A stretch of 64,000 bases of DNA from Natranaeroarchaeum sp042663585 (GTDB lineage Archaea; Halobacteriota; Halobacteria; Halobacteriales; Natronoarchaeaceae), in assembly GCF_042663585.1 (NCBI RefSeq), contig NZ_JBHTAN010000002.1, positions 62,001 through 126,000 of the forward strand, given 5' to 3'. Of this stretch, positions 1 to 7,695 are shown piece by piece; positions within the stretch are counted from its first letter, which is position 1, and each line of letters starts with the position of its first letter. A program made the position numbers and the translations under genes. The notes beneath the pieces were generated by a model. It had not been told where the DNA came from. It worked only from the letters and a program-made list of their open reading frames with translations, and did no database searches.

Positions 1-2
1 CG

Positions 3-281
3 GCCGCTGCGAACGCAGATTTGCTCATTCACGATGCGATGTTCACTCAGGACCGACAGCAGCGGGCGCAACAAACCGGTCACTCGACGGCCCAGGAGGC
101 AGCTACTGTCGCCTCGAAGGCCGGTGTTAAGCGACTCGCACTCACACATATCTCCTCACGGTACGCAACCGATGCTGAACCGCTCGAGAACGAGGCTGTC
201 GAGAAATTCGGTGACAATGCGTTCCTCCCTGATGATGGAGATACGATTACCATTCCCTATCCCGAGATCGACGACGAGTAG
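3..281 (+). CDS. rnz: Ribonuclease Z, C-terminal part (5' end outside window)
   Basis: The reading frame is open from the left edge and stops at 279-281, so only about the last 92 residues are present. The visible segment has the end of the beta-lactamase-fold tRNase Z: LLIHDAMF, then GHSTAQEAA and LALTHISSRYA. In the family these carry the late metal-binding and active-site histidines of the enzyme that trims tRNA 3' trailers. The tail is acidic (EIDDE), as usual for haloarchaea. The N-terminal HxHxDH motif must lie upstream of the window. The family call is firm; the length and start cannot be judged. Confidence 0.85.
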   Translation, partial: AAANADLLIHDAMFTQDRQQRAQQTGHSTAQEAATVASKAGVKRLALTHISSRYATDAEPLENEAVEKFGDNAFLPDDGDTITIPYPEIDDE

Positions 282-347
282 TCCTGTGGATATGGAGGGA
301 AACCATCCAGCGAAGGGATTGTATGGCCGGTCGTTCTACAGGGAGAA

Positions 348-578
348 GTGACTGAGAATCGCTCATCAATAGCCTGTGGTGATGAAGAGTGGACGGTAGA
401 GGATTTGACGCGACGAGTCATGTGGACGACGGAGACGACGGAGTATCTGAATTGTGGCTCGACGGTCGATCTCGATACTGCACACTATTACGCAACGCTT
501 CGGTCTGACCGATCAGATTCGACGGAGACACGGACGGTCGTCTTTTGCTCGCGGAACTGCTTCGAGGAGTGGTGCTGA
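348..578 (+). CDS. Small cysteine-rich putative zinc-binding protein (76 aa)
   Basis: GTG start at 348 with a purine-rich GGGAGAAG just before it. The protein has CGS near residue 37 and CSRNCFEEWC at the very C-terminus. This Cys spacing fits a small treble-clef or zinc-ribbon fold of a kind common among haloarchaeal proteins of under 100 residues. It follows the RNase Z end by 66 bp on the same strand and precedes the macrodomain gene. No specific function is recognisable. Confidence that it is a gene is moderate to good because the cysteines are well ordered and the frame is clean. Confidence 0.6.
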   Translation: MTENRSSIACGDEEWTVEDLTRRVMWTTETTEYLNCGSTVDLDTAHYYATLRSDRSDSTETRTVVFCSRNCFEEWC

Positions 579-620
579 TCGTCGGGTGGATTTTACTGTT
601 CAGTCTGTGTATGTCTTCGT

Positions 621-1130
621 ATGGAGTTCACCGTCATTCAAGGCGATATCGCGGCAGAGAGTGCGGATGCACTGGTGAACGCCGCTGGGACGAGCTTACA
701 GATGGGCAGCGGTGTCGCCGGCGCTCTACGACGCGGCGCGAACGGCTCGATCAACGAGGAGGCCGTCTCGAAAGGTCCAGTTGACCTCGGCGGCGTGGCC
801 GTCACTGATGCGTATGACCTCGACGCTGACTACGTGATTCATGCAGCGGCGATGCCCCACTACGGAGACGGTCGAGCGACCTCCGAGAGCATTCGCGAAG
901 CCACTCGAAATACACTCGAGAAAGCCGACGAACTGGGCTGTGAGTCACTCGTTATTCCGATTCTCGGGACAGGAGCTGCCGGCTTCGATTTCGAGACGGG
1001 TGCAAAACTGGTCTGTGAAGAAGTCTGGTCGTACGAGCCCACGTCGCTCACCGATGTTCGTGTGATCGCGTATTCGGAGCCAGAATATCAGACCGTTACC
1101 GATATCGCGGATCGACTCCAGTCGTCGTGA
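621..1130 (+). CDS. Macrodomain (ADP-ribose binding) protein
   Basis: A 169-aa single-domain protein. The N-terminus MEFTVIQGDIAAESADALVNAAGTSL is the classic macrodomain opening (beta strand, QGDI, then VNAAG, contacting the adenine and distal ribose). A glycine-rich loop MGSGVAGALRRGA and the late phosphate-binding motif IPILGTGAAGFD follow. Macrodomains bind or hydrolyse ADP-ribose, O-acetyl-ADP-ribose or ADP-ribosylated macromolecules in the cytoplasm. The conserved VNAA and GTGA motifs suggest it is functional. The natural substrate cannot be told from sequence. Start ATG at 621 fits the family N-terminus directly. Confidence 0.88.
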   Translation: MEFTVIQGDIAAESADALVNAAGTSLQMGSGVAGALRRGANGSINEEAVSKGPVDLGGVAVTDAYDLDADYVIHAAAMPHYGDGRATSESIREATRNTLEKADELGCESLVIPILGTGAAGFDFETGAKLVCEEVWSYEPTSLTDVRVIAYSEPEYQTVTDIADRLQSS

Positions 1131-1184
1131 GTAACCCTCTCGGGTGACTCGTTCGTGTTCGACCACTAGTGGCGATTCTGTTGG

Positions 1185-2045
1185 TCACACAGCGGCGGTC
1201 TGGAACTCCTCGCGAATCGCATCGACGATCGCCTCTCGGTCGTAGTCCCCCGCAGTTGCGCTCACGAGCGTGATATCGTCTTCGTCGACTGGCATCCAAA
1301 TCTGGAGGAATCCCTGTGAGCCGTCCATGTAGTCGACTTTCGAGGCCGGTTTTTGCCAGAGTTCAGCCGGCTCATCGGTGTATTTCGGATGAATCCCCTT
1401 GGGGAGAGGTTTCGTCGTCTCCTGTCTGAAATCCGGATCCGTCTCGAGCCGCTCTCGAATATCCGCCGTGATGGTGTGCCGGTCGGCATCCTCCTCGATT
1501 CGCGTGTTCACCGTCCGCACTGTTCGCGAGATGAACTTCTCCAGCGTCTTGTCCGGGACAATCTTGTCGACGTCCTCGAAGATCTCCTGCTCTCGGATTC
1601 GTGGCGTTCCACTGATGCCGGAGACGATCCGATCGTCTCCTGGCTCGTGACAGACACCGAAATTCGCCCGCGGCCGTTCACCCAGCTGGGGCTGATAGAT
1701 ATCCGGGAGTTCGAGAAGCCGGGCAATCTCGAGCTCTCTGTACACGCCATACTGCTTCCGGAGGAGGAGTTTGAACTTCGACATCTCTTTGCGTGATGGC
1801 GAGAGGAAGATGAAGCGCTGAAGCACCTCCTGATTGGGCGCGTCATCGTGGTAGAAGAAGGTGTGTGTCTCGTAGTCCTCGAGCGCAAACCAGACGAGGT
1901 AGTCGATCGGACCGTCGTCGACGAAGATTGCTTCTTCAACGGGCTGCTCGGAGAACTTCGGACAGCGCTCACAGAAGGTATCCACCAGGTGCTGGACGTA
2001 ATCTCCCGGGTCGAGTCCGTACTCAGAAATGAACTCCCGAGGCAT
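1185..2045 (-). CDS. Haloarchaeal protein of unknown function (286 aa)
   Basis: The frame is open from a GTG at 2105, but the ATG at 2045 (MPREFISEYGLDPGDYV) is a more natural start. The protein has a CERCPKF pair near residue 28, several regions rich in aromatic and acidic residues (IDYLVWFALEDYETHTFFYHDD), and a C-terminal stretch LQIWMPVDEDDITLVSATAGDYDREAIVDAI. There is no signal peptide, membrane helix or nucleotide-binding motif. It is convergent with the macrodomain gene. I do not recognise the family; the size, codon use and lack of internal stops support a real gene. Confidence 0.65.
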   Translation of the reverse strand: MPREFISEYGLDPGDYVQHLVDTFCERCPKFSEQPVEEAIFVDDGPIDYLVWFALEDYETHTFFYHDDAPNQEVLQRFIFLSPSRKEMSKFKLLLRKQYGVYRELEIARLLELPDIYQPQLGERPRANFGVCHEPGDDRIVSGISGTPRIREQEIFEDVDKIVPDKTLEKFISRTVRTVNTRIEEDADRHTITADIRERLETDPDFRQETTKPLPKGIHPKYTDEPAELWQKPASKVDYMDGSQGFLQIWMPVDEDDITLVSATAGDYDREAIVDAIREEFQTAAV

Positions 2046-2260
2046 ATACGGACCTACGAGTGACCGTCGATAAAAGCCACCCGAAGCGTCAGCACTTGGC
2101 GGCACGTCTCCTTTGGGATTGGCGAGAGCAAGTGCGGCTCGGTGATGGCCGTCATCACAAGGGGCTCAGTGCGGGGGTAAAATGATCGTCATCGCCGCAC
2201 TCCAATATCCCTTTTCGACCGGGCGTATTCAGCGTTCTCTTTCGGTGATGTCACCTGCTG

Positions 2261-2539
2261 TCAGGACAGTTCGGGGTCGGGAAACCGCGCAACAAATCGA
2301 CGGTTTGGAGATGGTGTGATTTCGAGTCGAACTTCCCGAACCAACGTGTAATACCGTCTGCGTCCGTCTTTATACGACTCCAGTAAGCCCGCGTCAGTGA
2401 GGACATCGAGATGATGCGTCGCGGTTTTCCCGTCCATTCCGACCTCTTCCATCAACTCGGAAACGTACATATCGCGCCGAGAGAGCAATCGGAGCAGCTC
2501 GAGTCGGGGCTTCGATCCGAGTACGTCGAGCGAGTCCAT
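2261..2539 (-). CDS. ArsR-like winged-helix transcriptional regulator
   Basis: Start taken at ATG 2539 (MDSLDVLGSKPRLELLRLLS), the usual beginning of this family; the frame extends to 2584 but adds unlikely residues. Residues 8-70 form a winged helix-turn-helix: KPRLELLRLLSRRDMYVSELMEEV (helices 1-3) and TATHHLDVLTDAGLLESYKDGRRRYYTL (recognition helix and beta wing). The protein is 92 aa, typical for small haloarchaeal ArsR regulators. No metal-binding cysteine pair is present, so it probably does not sense thiophilic metals. It is divergent from the amphi-Trp gene at 2599, 59 bp away, and may regulate it. Confidence 0.8.
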   Translation of the reverse strand: MDSLDVLGSKPRLELLRLLSRRDMYVSELMEEVGMDGKTATHHLDVLTDAGLLESYKDGRRRYYTLVREVRLEITPSPNRRFVARFPDPELS

Positions 2540-2598
2540 ATAGAGATAATATTCCAACGAAATTTTATCTGTTACGGACCGCACGTCTCGAATGTACT

Positions 2599-2898
2599 AT
2601 GCCTGAAGTCCCTGCCGAAGAAGAGGAAGTACCGTCGATAGAAACAGTCACAGACGGCTACTTCGAGGAAGAATACTACATCGGCGCTGAGGATGCTGGC
2701 GACTTCTTGATCAAACTCGGAGAGCAGTTCAAAGAGGAGGACGAGATCACCATTACCGGCGACGACTGGGAGCTGCCGTTCGCGTTCGGCGAGCCCGTCA
2801 AGCTGGATATCGAATTCGAAGGCAACGGCGAGCCGGAACTGGAGATCGAAGTCGAACTCTCCGGACGTGTCGAAGACGAGACCCCGGATCTCGCATAG
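2599..2898 (+). CDS. amphi-Trp domain-containing protein
   Basis: A 99-aa acidic protein. It starts with an acidic linker and then a compact domain with FEEEYYIGAEDAGDFLIKLGEQF, ITGDDWELPFAFGEPVKLDIEFEG and ELEIEVEL. The single central tryptophan in an amphipathic beta context defines the small amphi-Trp family found in haloarchaea and some bacteria; its function is unknown. It reads away from the ArsR-like regulator on the other strand and is followed closely by two more small same-strand genes, so a three-gene transcript is likely. Confidence 0.75.
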   Translation: MPEVPAEEEEVPSIETVTDGYFEEEYYIGAEDAGDFLIKLGEQFKEEDEITITGDDWELPFAFGEPVKLDIEFEGNGEPELEIEVELSGRVEDETPDLA

Positions 2899-2952
2899 AC
2901 GCGGCACAAACCATCCTGTACCGTTATAGCAACAGCGCGAGTAGGGCCACGT

Positions 2953-3105
2953 ATGCAATCTCGTGTTCCTACTCTTGTGAGAGAGGAGACTACCGATTCT
3001 GACGATTCAGACGACGAATCCACGCCCGAGGAGTCTGTCTCCGCTGATGACTCCTCAGACGACGAGAAATCACTCGATGAAATCATTGACACCTACGCAG
3101 AGTGA
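2953..3105 (+). CDS. Very acidic 50-aa small protein
   Basis: ATG at 2953 followed by 50 codons and TGA at 3103-3105. The N-terminus MQSRVPTLVREET is followed by Ser/Asp/Glu-rich repeats (DSDDSDDES, DDSSDDEKSLDEIID) that look disordered. It lies 54 bp after the amphi-Trp gene and 9 bp before the next gene in the same direction, which is why I keep it despite its low complexity. No function can be proposed. It could be a short spurious frame in GAC/GAG-rich DNA. Confidence 0.4.
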   Translation: MQSRVPTLVREETTDSDDSDDESTPEESVSADDSSDDEKSLDEIIDTYAE

Positions 3106-3114
3106 GCCCCTGAT

Positions 3115-3378
3115 ATGGTCGATACACACCGATTCCCGTCGGAAAGCACCTCGCAACTCCAGGAAGCAATAGATACGATTGTCCAAGCATTCAGTCATCC
3201 GGAAACGATCTCCGTCACCTATACGTTCGAAGACGGACAGAAACGGACGATGATCGAGGTGCCAACTGGTGATGGCGCTACCACCTACGAGCTCGTCTAC
3301 AACGGACAGGACGACGACGCAGAACCAGAGCTCAAATCGGTCGACGAAGATGACCAGTCACCGAAACCGTCGAAGTAA
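3115..3378 (+). CDS. Haloarchaeal small protein of unknown function (87 aa)
   Basis: ATG at 3115, 9 bp after the preceding small gene. MVDTHRFPSESTSQLQEAIDTIVQAF is an amphipathic helix, followed by two beta strands (ISVTYTFEDGQKRTMIEV, TTYELVYNG) and an acidic disordered tail. The composition is that of a small folded haloarchaeal cytoplasmic protein. Its last 21 bp overlap the 3' end of the convergent gene at 3358-3762. Function unknown. Confidence 0.55.
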   Translation: MVDTHRFPSESTSQLQEAIDTIVQAFSHPETISVTYTFEDGQKRTMIEVPTGDGATTYELVYNGQDDDAEPELKSVDEDDQSPKPSK

Positions 3379-3762
3379 CCGCCCAATCGACGGGAATACT
3401 CGCTCCCCTCTGAATGCCTCGATTGTCCCGCGTATTGCCTCAATTTCAGGGTCAGCAGCCGAAATCGACCCCTCCTGTACCCGCTGTGAGAACATCTCGA
3501 TGAACGACTGTGCGCCCGCCACTGCATCGTCGACTGTGTCGTATTCATCGACAGGGTAATCGTGCCGGACATGCGTCGACGTTCGATTGATCGTCGATAA
3601 CCGGAGTTTGAATCCCTCATCGGCTGTCTTCGACATCACAGAGACAACAAACGTCGTGTCATCTGCCGTTTCGTGTTGATACTCGACGACTGCGGTGCTA
3701 TGCTGGGCCTCCTCGCGTTTCCTTGTCCACTCTGCTGGAAGGCCAATATCGGTCTCAGTCAT
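3358..3762 (-). CDS. Hypothetical protein (134 aa) coupled to the DUF7504-like gene
   Basis: Start chosen at ATG 3762 (MTETDIGLPAEWTRKREEAQHST), which overlaps the end of the upstream gene by 8 bp; the open frame up to 3879 is inside that gene. The protein has beta-rich segments (TAVVEYQHE, TTFVVSVMS, FKLRLSTI) and helices (YDTVDDAVAGAQSFIEMFSQRV), ending with a basic tail RLLRRFR. There are no catalytic motifs. The overlap suggests translational coupling with the ATPase-like gene at 3755-4444. Confidence 0.6.
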   Translation of the reverse strand: MTETDIGLPAEWTRKREEAQHSTAVVEYQHETADDTTFVVSVMSKTADEGFKLRLSTINRTSTHVRHDYPVDEYDTVDDAVAGAQSFIEMFSQRVQEGSISAADPEIEAIRGTIEAFRGERVFPSIGRLLRRFR

Positions 3763-4444
3763 CAGTACCACCGCCAAGAACAGATCGACTGTGTCGTCCC
3801 CTCGTCGGCTGATAGTCGAACGAGAGACGATCCGGTAATGGCTGGTTGACCCAGAGCACTCCATCGACGAGGGGAGCAATCGCTGCTATCGTCTCTTCAT
3901 CGTGAGCGGTGTAGTCGATTCCGAGGAGACAGAGGCCCGACTCGGAACGGAGCCCAGTGATTCGCTCGAGGACAGTACTCACACGAGTGGCAGACGACGC
4001 CTTGAGGATCGGTGTGAGCGAGCGGATGACGAGGTGATGCGCTCCATTACTCGGTGCCGAACTGTCGGAGAGATCAGAGAGGGCCATGACCAGCCGTTCG
4101 AGATCGCCCGGCGAGGGTGTGAAGACGACATGTGACTCGCCATAGAGCGCTGAGACGGATTGTTGCTCTGAAACTGTGTCGACGATGCTGATCGATGGTC
4201 GCCCGGTCTCTCCTCCGAGACGGTCATAGACTGCAATCGTTCGATCGGCACTTTCTGTTGTCGTGACGACAAAGGCTGTATCCTCTTCCGTTCCCTGCAT
4301 ACAGAGAATACGGAGACACACAGCGTACTGAGACGGGTCACCGGTGGTCGCGACGAGAACGGTTGAGCCACCGCTGAGGCTGTTTGGGAGCGGATCAACC
4401 TGCAAGGCCTCTATTTCGACAGTACTATCAGAGTTTCCGTCCAT
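3755..4444 (-). CDS. DUF7504-like RecA-superfamily protein
   Basis: A 229-aa protein with a RecA/KaiC-like layout: GGSTVLVATTGDPSQYAVCLRILC where a P-loop would be, FVVTTTESADRTIAVYDRL, a central HVVFTPSPGDLERLVMALSDL, and HHLVIRSLTPILKASSATRVSTVLERI resembling the Walker B strand and following helix of this haloarchaeal group. The canonical GxxGxGK is missing, so it is probably a non-hydrolysing relative, often found near signal-transduction genes. It is the middle gene of a three-gene minus-strand unit with the zinc-ribbon gene 3 bp upstream and the 134-aa gene overlapping downstream. Confidence 0.6.
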   Translation of the reverse strand: MDGNSDSTVEIEALQVDPLPNSLSGGSTVLVATTGDPSQYAVCLRILCMQGTEEDTAFVVTTTESADRTIAVYDRLGGETGRPSISIVDTVSEQQSVSALYGESHVVFTPSPGDLERLVMALSDLSDSSAPSNGAHHLVIRSLTPILKASSATRVSTVLERITGLRSESGLCLLGIDYTAHDEETIAAIAPLVDGVLWVNQPLPDRLSFDYQPTRGRHSRSVLGGGTDD

Positions 4445-4447
4445 CAG

Positions 4448-4657
4448 TCAGCTGTCACCACGAGGCTGCGGATTGTTCGTCGAACCCGTCAGCTGAGACA
4501 GCGTCTGTTCAGGGTAGTATCGAGCCTCACATGCCGGGCACTCGGCGATACGGACCTGGCCCTGCCAGCTTGTCGGAACTGGAAGGTCCCGTGCGGGGAC
4601 CGTCCGTTCGATAAGCTCCGTGCCACAGTCTGCACAGGGGATATCTGTTTCATTCAT
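4448..4657 (-). CDS. Small zinc-ribbon protein (69 aa)
   Basis: Start taken at ATG 4657 (MNETDIPCADCGTEL); the longer frame to 4738 adds a low-complexity arginine/proline stretch and is unlikely. The two CxxC knuckles CADC and CPAC (AECPACEARYYPEQTL) form a zinc ribbon of about 40 residues. It is followed 3 bp later by the DUF7504-like gene on the same strand, so it probably belongs to the same transcript. It could act in protein or nucleic-acid binding; nothing more specific is visible. Confidence 0.6.
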   Translation of the reverse strand: MNETDIPCADCGTELIERTVPARDLPVPTSWQGQVRIAECPACEARYYPEQTLSQLTGSTNNPQPRGDS

Positions 4658-4933
4658 GGGTGGATACGTGGATCGTGCCCAGTCCCGTCGGGGAGACCCA
4701 GGGCCACCGCAGACGGGTGGGCATCCGGCACGGCGCATCTCAGAGCTGTGCTATCGAGGGACGCCCCCGTAGTGGCGGCGAACCGATGGGCGAGCGAAGA
4801 AAGGACGGGACGGAGCCCTTAGTACGACGTAAAGTTGCTGTGTGCCGGATAAATAGGTTTCGGACACCCGATTTAAGCGATTGAACGTTCCTATACTAAT
4901 TTCCAGTGCTCCCGAGCGTGGGACGCACGTCTC

Positions 4934-6853
4934 TCAATCGAAGCGGAATGTTTCCATATTTTTCGGCGCGTGGGTTCGGATATTGAATTCCTGATACAGG
5001 CCAGACGAGAGTTGGTCTGTCGAGGATTCATCGCCGTGAACACAGAGGATTCGCTCTGGACGAGGGTTCATCGTCCGCACGAAGTTCTCGAGGCCGTTCC
5101 GGTCGGCGTGACCGGAAAACCCACTGACTGATTCGACGTCGAACCGAAGCGTCAATTGTTCGCTACGGCTCCCGCGGTCACTGAATGGGATCTCGCGACG
5201 GCCACTCTGAATGCGCCGTCCGAGCGTGCCCTGGGCCTGGTAGCCGACGAAGATGAGCGTGTTTTTCGGGTTACCCCCAAGCAGTTCCAACCACGACATA
5301 ATCGGGCCGCCGGTCACCATCCCGGAGGTCGAGAGGATGATACAGGGCTCGCCACCTGCGATATCTTCCCGCATCTCCTGGCCACCGTCGACCTGCTGAA
5401 ACTGGTCGGCGAGGAACGGGTTCTCGTCCTCGTGGAGAATTCGCTGGCGGAGTCCATCACGGAGGAACTCAGGATAGGCCGTGTGGATCGCCGTCGCCTC
5501 GCGAATCATCCCGTCGAGATAGATCGGCATCGTCGGGAGTCGATCCTCACGCATTGCCTCCTCCAAGACGAGCATCAACTCCTGGGATCGACCGACAGCG
5601 AACGCTGGAATTACGACTATCCCGTCCTGTTCGTACGTGTCGTTGATCAGCTCGATGAGCTTGCGCTCACTGTCCTCCTGGTCGGTCTGGTAGTCGTTGC
5701 GCCGTCCGTAGGTCGACTCCATGATGAGTGACTCGACGCGGGGGAAGTCGTTCGATGCCCCGTTGAACAGCCGAGTATCGGTGTGGTGGACGTCGCCGGA
5801 GAAGACGATGTTGTGGAAGCCGTCGCCGACGTGGAAGTGCGCGACTGCACTGCCGAGGATGTGGCCGGCGTTGTGGAACGTGAGTTTGATATCTGGCGCA
5901 ATGTCGGTGACGTTGCCATAGTCAACCGTAATCGTGTGTTTGAGTTCTTCCCGGACCATCGCGCTCTCGTACGGCGGCGTACGCCCCTCCTTGGCTGCAA
6001 CGTCCAAATAATCGAGCTGGAGCAGGCCCATCAGATCACGGGTCGCCTGCGTCGTATACACTGGTCCATCGTACCCGTACTTGAATAGGAGCGGGAGTAA
6101 CGCACTGTGGTCAAGGTGGGCGTGAGTCAGGACAACCGCGTCGAGATCTGGGATGGGGTTCGCCTCGGGTATCTGGAGGTATGGAACCTCGCCTTCCGCA
6201 CCAGGTTTGTCCCCACAGTCGATGAGAACCCGTGTTTCGGGGGTACTGAGGATGAAACTCGCCCGCCCGACCTCACGACAGCAGCCGAGCGTTGTGACGC
6301 GAACCCATTCAGTGTCGTGCATCGGTTCGCGGTGGATTTGGTTCCCCACGCGTTCGAGAATCTCGCGGCGCTCGTCGCGCTCCTGCATCAGGAAGTTCCG
6401 GACGTTATCAACCGTCGACGATTCCATCGGCGGTGTTCGGAGAACTTCGGGTGTCCAGCCGACCTCCTGTGTGATTTCACGGAGAGTGCTGGCGCGACGA
6501 CCGATCACGAGCCCCGGCTTCTCAGCTTCGATGAGTACCTCACCGGTGGCAGGATAGAACTGCAGATTCGTGATGCCGGCATCTTCCGGAATAAGGTCGA
6601 GAATGCGGGGCTCGGCATCTGCCGGACTCGCCTGCGTGCCCGCCGCAGGCCGGACCGTGATTCGTTTGCGAACCGTACTGGCGAGTTTCCGGATCAATCC
6701 ATCCCGCTCGGCAAACTTCCGTGGCGTTTCAGTGTAGATGACGAGTTCTGGACCCTCGTAGGTCACCCGTGAGATATCGAGATCGTCTGGAATCTCAGCC
6801 TCTACCTGAGCCTGCATAGTCTCGAGCGGATCGTTCTCGTCGTCAGAACTCAT
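4934..6853 (-). CDS. fttA: aCPSF1/FttA: archaeal KH-beta-CASP ribonuclease and termination factor
   Basis: A 639-aa protein with the full family layout: two N-terminal KH-like domains (about residues 1-145, including VLIEAEKPGLVIGRRASTLREI), a metallo-beta-lactamase domain with the zinc motif THAHLDHS and GHILGSA, a beta-CASP insert, and the C-terminal FSGHADRNGL and CVHGDESS motifs. In archaea this 5'-3' exo/endoribonuclease cleaves nascent transcripts at U-rich sites and terminates transcription. All metal ligands appear intact. The ATG at 6853 gives the family-typical N-terminus and length. It is an essential housekeeping gene, which argues that this part of the window is chromosome rather than plasmid. 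Confidence 0.93.
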   Translation of the reverse strand: MSSDDENDPLETMQAQVEAEIPDDLDISRVTYEGPELVIYTETPRKFAERDGLIRKLASTVRKRITVRPAAGTQASPADAEPRILDLIPEDAGITNLQFYPATGEVLIEAEKPGLVIGRRASTLREITQEVGWTPEVLRTPPMESSTVDNVRNFLMQERDERREILERVGNQIHREPMHDTEWVRVTTLGCCREVGRASFILSTPETRVLIDCGDKPGAEGEVPYLQIPEANPIPDLDAVVLTHAHLDHSALLPLLFKYGYDGPVYTTQATRDLMGLLQLDYLDVAAKEGRTPPYESAMVREELKHTITVDYGNVTDIAPDIKLTFHNAGHILGSAVAHFHVGDGFHNIVFSGDVHHTDTRLFNGASNDFPRVESLIMESTYGRRNDYQTDQEDSERKLIELINDTYEQDGIVVIPAFAVGRSQELMLVLEEAMREDRLPTMPIYLDGMIREATAIHTAYPEFLRDGLRQRILHEDENPFLADQFQQVDGGQEMREDIAGGEPCIILSTSGMVTGGPIMSWLELLGGNPKNTLIFVGYQAQGTLGRRIQSGRREIPFSDRGSRSEQLTLRFDVESVSGFSGHADRNGLENFVRTMNPRPERILCVHGDESSTDQLSSGLYQEFNIRTHAPKNMETFRFD

Positions 6854-7479
6854 ACTTGGGCGAGAGTATGTATTGTGAGCGATGGGCGATACGGCGAATA
6901 TACCCGTTTCTCGACGGGGATGTCGGCTGATGAGGGAACTCCATGACCATGGATTTTCGAGTAGTGGGAGACATTCACTGATCAGTGCTCTCCGGAATAT
7001 CCCCGCGATGCTGAGGTGGGGAAGACCGATACAGTATGCTCTCCAGCGTGCGAACGAATGAAATCGTTCGATTGAGACTACCCGAGGGCCAATATAAACC
7101 TTTTCCGACGCATCGTTCCGGGCTCAGATCGGCTGTTAGTGAGTAGAAATCCCAACGACTAAGCGATTCAATGATGAAGTAGAATTCGTCATAACCCTCG
7201 CGAGCCGCGAAAATATACCGGGATTCGGGAACATCGCCCGATGAGGCCACCGCGGCTGAGGGCGTGTATCGCCGCTCGCGGCAGTCAGCGACCCTGCCGC
7301 TGAACCGTGGGCCCCACGCAAGGCATACGTGGGAACAACTAACCTGGAGGTCGTTCCGGGATCTGCTCCCCGGAATGGACCTGCTTCTGCTCTTTCGCCA
7401 TCTTATTTCCTGGCGCAACCCGCATTATCGTCCACAATTCCCCAATTTCATATACGTAGTCGGAGAACTCCGCGATGGA
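6854..7479. other. Intergenic region without a supported gene (626 bp)
   Basis: This gap separates divergent fttA and the DUF1931 gene. Open frames exist on both strands (for example 6975-7418 minus, 147 aa) but they have arginine/serine-rich translations with no family resemblance. A TATA-like tract TTTCATATA at 7446-7454 lies about 29 bp upstream of the DUF1931 start and is a plausible promoter. I see nothing else in the region. Confidence 0.5.
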
Positions 7480-7647
7480 ATGTCTGACCTAATCGTCAAA
7501 GCAGCCGTGAAGGATGCACTCTCGGACAACAACGTCTCGGCAGATTTCTACGACACTCTCAACGAGGAGGTCGCCGAACTGCTCGACGACGCCGCAGAGC
7601 GTGCCGAGGCCAACGACCGAAAGACGGTTCAGCCCCGCGATCTGTAG
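7480..7647 (+). CDS. DUF1931 histone-fold-like protein (55 aa)
   Basis: Start at ATG 7480 (MSDLIVKAAVKDALSDNNV). The longer open frame upstream is not used, because homologs begin here and a TATA-like box sits about 29 bp upstream, suggesting a leaderless transcript. The 55 residues are helix-rich, with FYDTLNEEVAELLDDAAERAEANDRKTVQPRDL at the end. This is the short DUF1931 family, related to the histone fold, with the typical late TVQPRDL helix cap. DNA binding is likely but unproven. It is followed 48 bp later by an ISH8-like insertion. Confidence 0.85.
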   Translation: MSDLIVKAAVKDALSDNNVSADFYDTLNEEVAELLDDAAERAEANDRKTVQPRDL

Positions 7648-7684
7648 GCCTGCTTAGCGTAGCCGCCCCCGTCACTCGAACGTA

Positions 7685-7695
7685 GCTTTTTGAGG
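7685..7695. repeat. Target-site duplication of the ISH8-like element (left copy)
   Basis: GCTTTTTGAGG, repeated exactly at 9097-9107 on the other side of the element. It marks the pre-insertion site, which was a single copy in the DUF1931-xseA intergenic region. Confidence 0.9.

Noticed and set aside
6107..6772. 221-aa plus-strand frame inside fttA
   Set aside because: It is a shadow of the FttA coding strand, which has the full KH, MBL and beta-CASP motif set.
6975..7418. 147-aa minus-strand frame between fttA and the DUF1931 gene
   Set aside because: Arginine/serine-rich, no family resemblance, and it overlaps the apparent promoter side of the DUF1931 gene.
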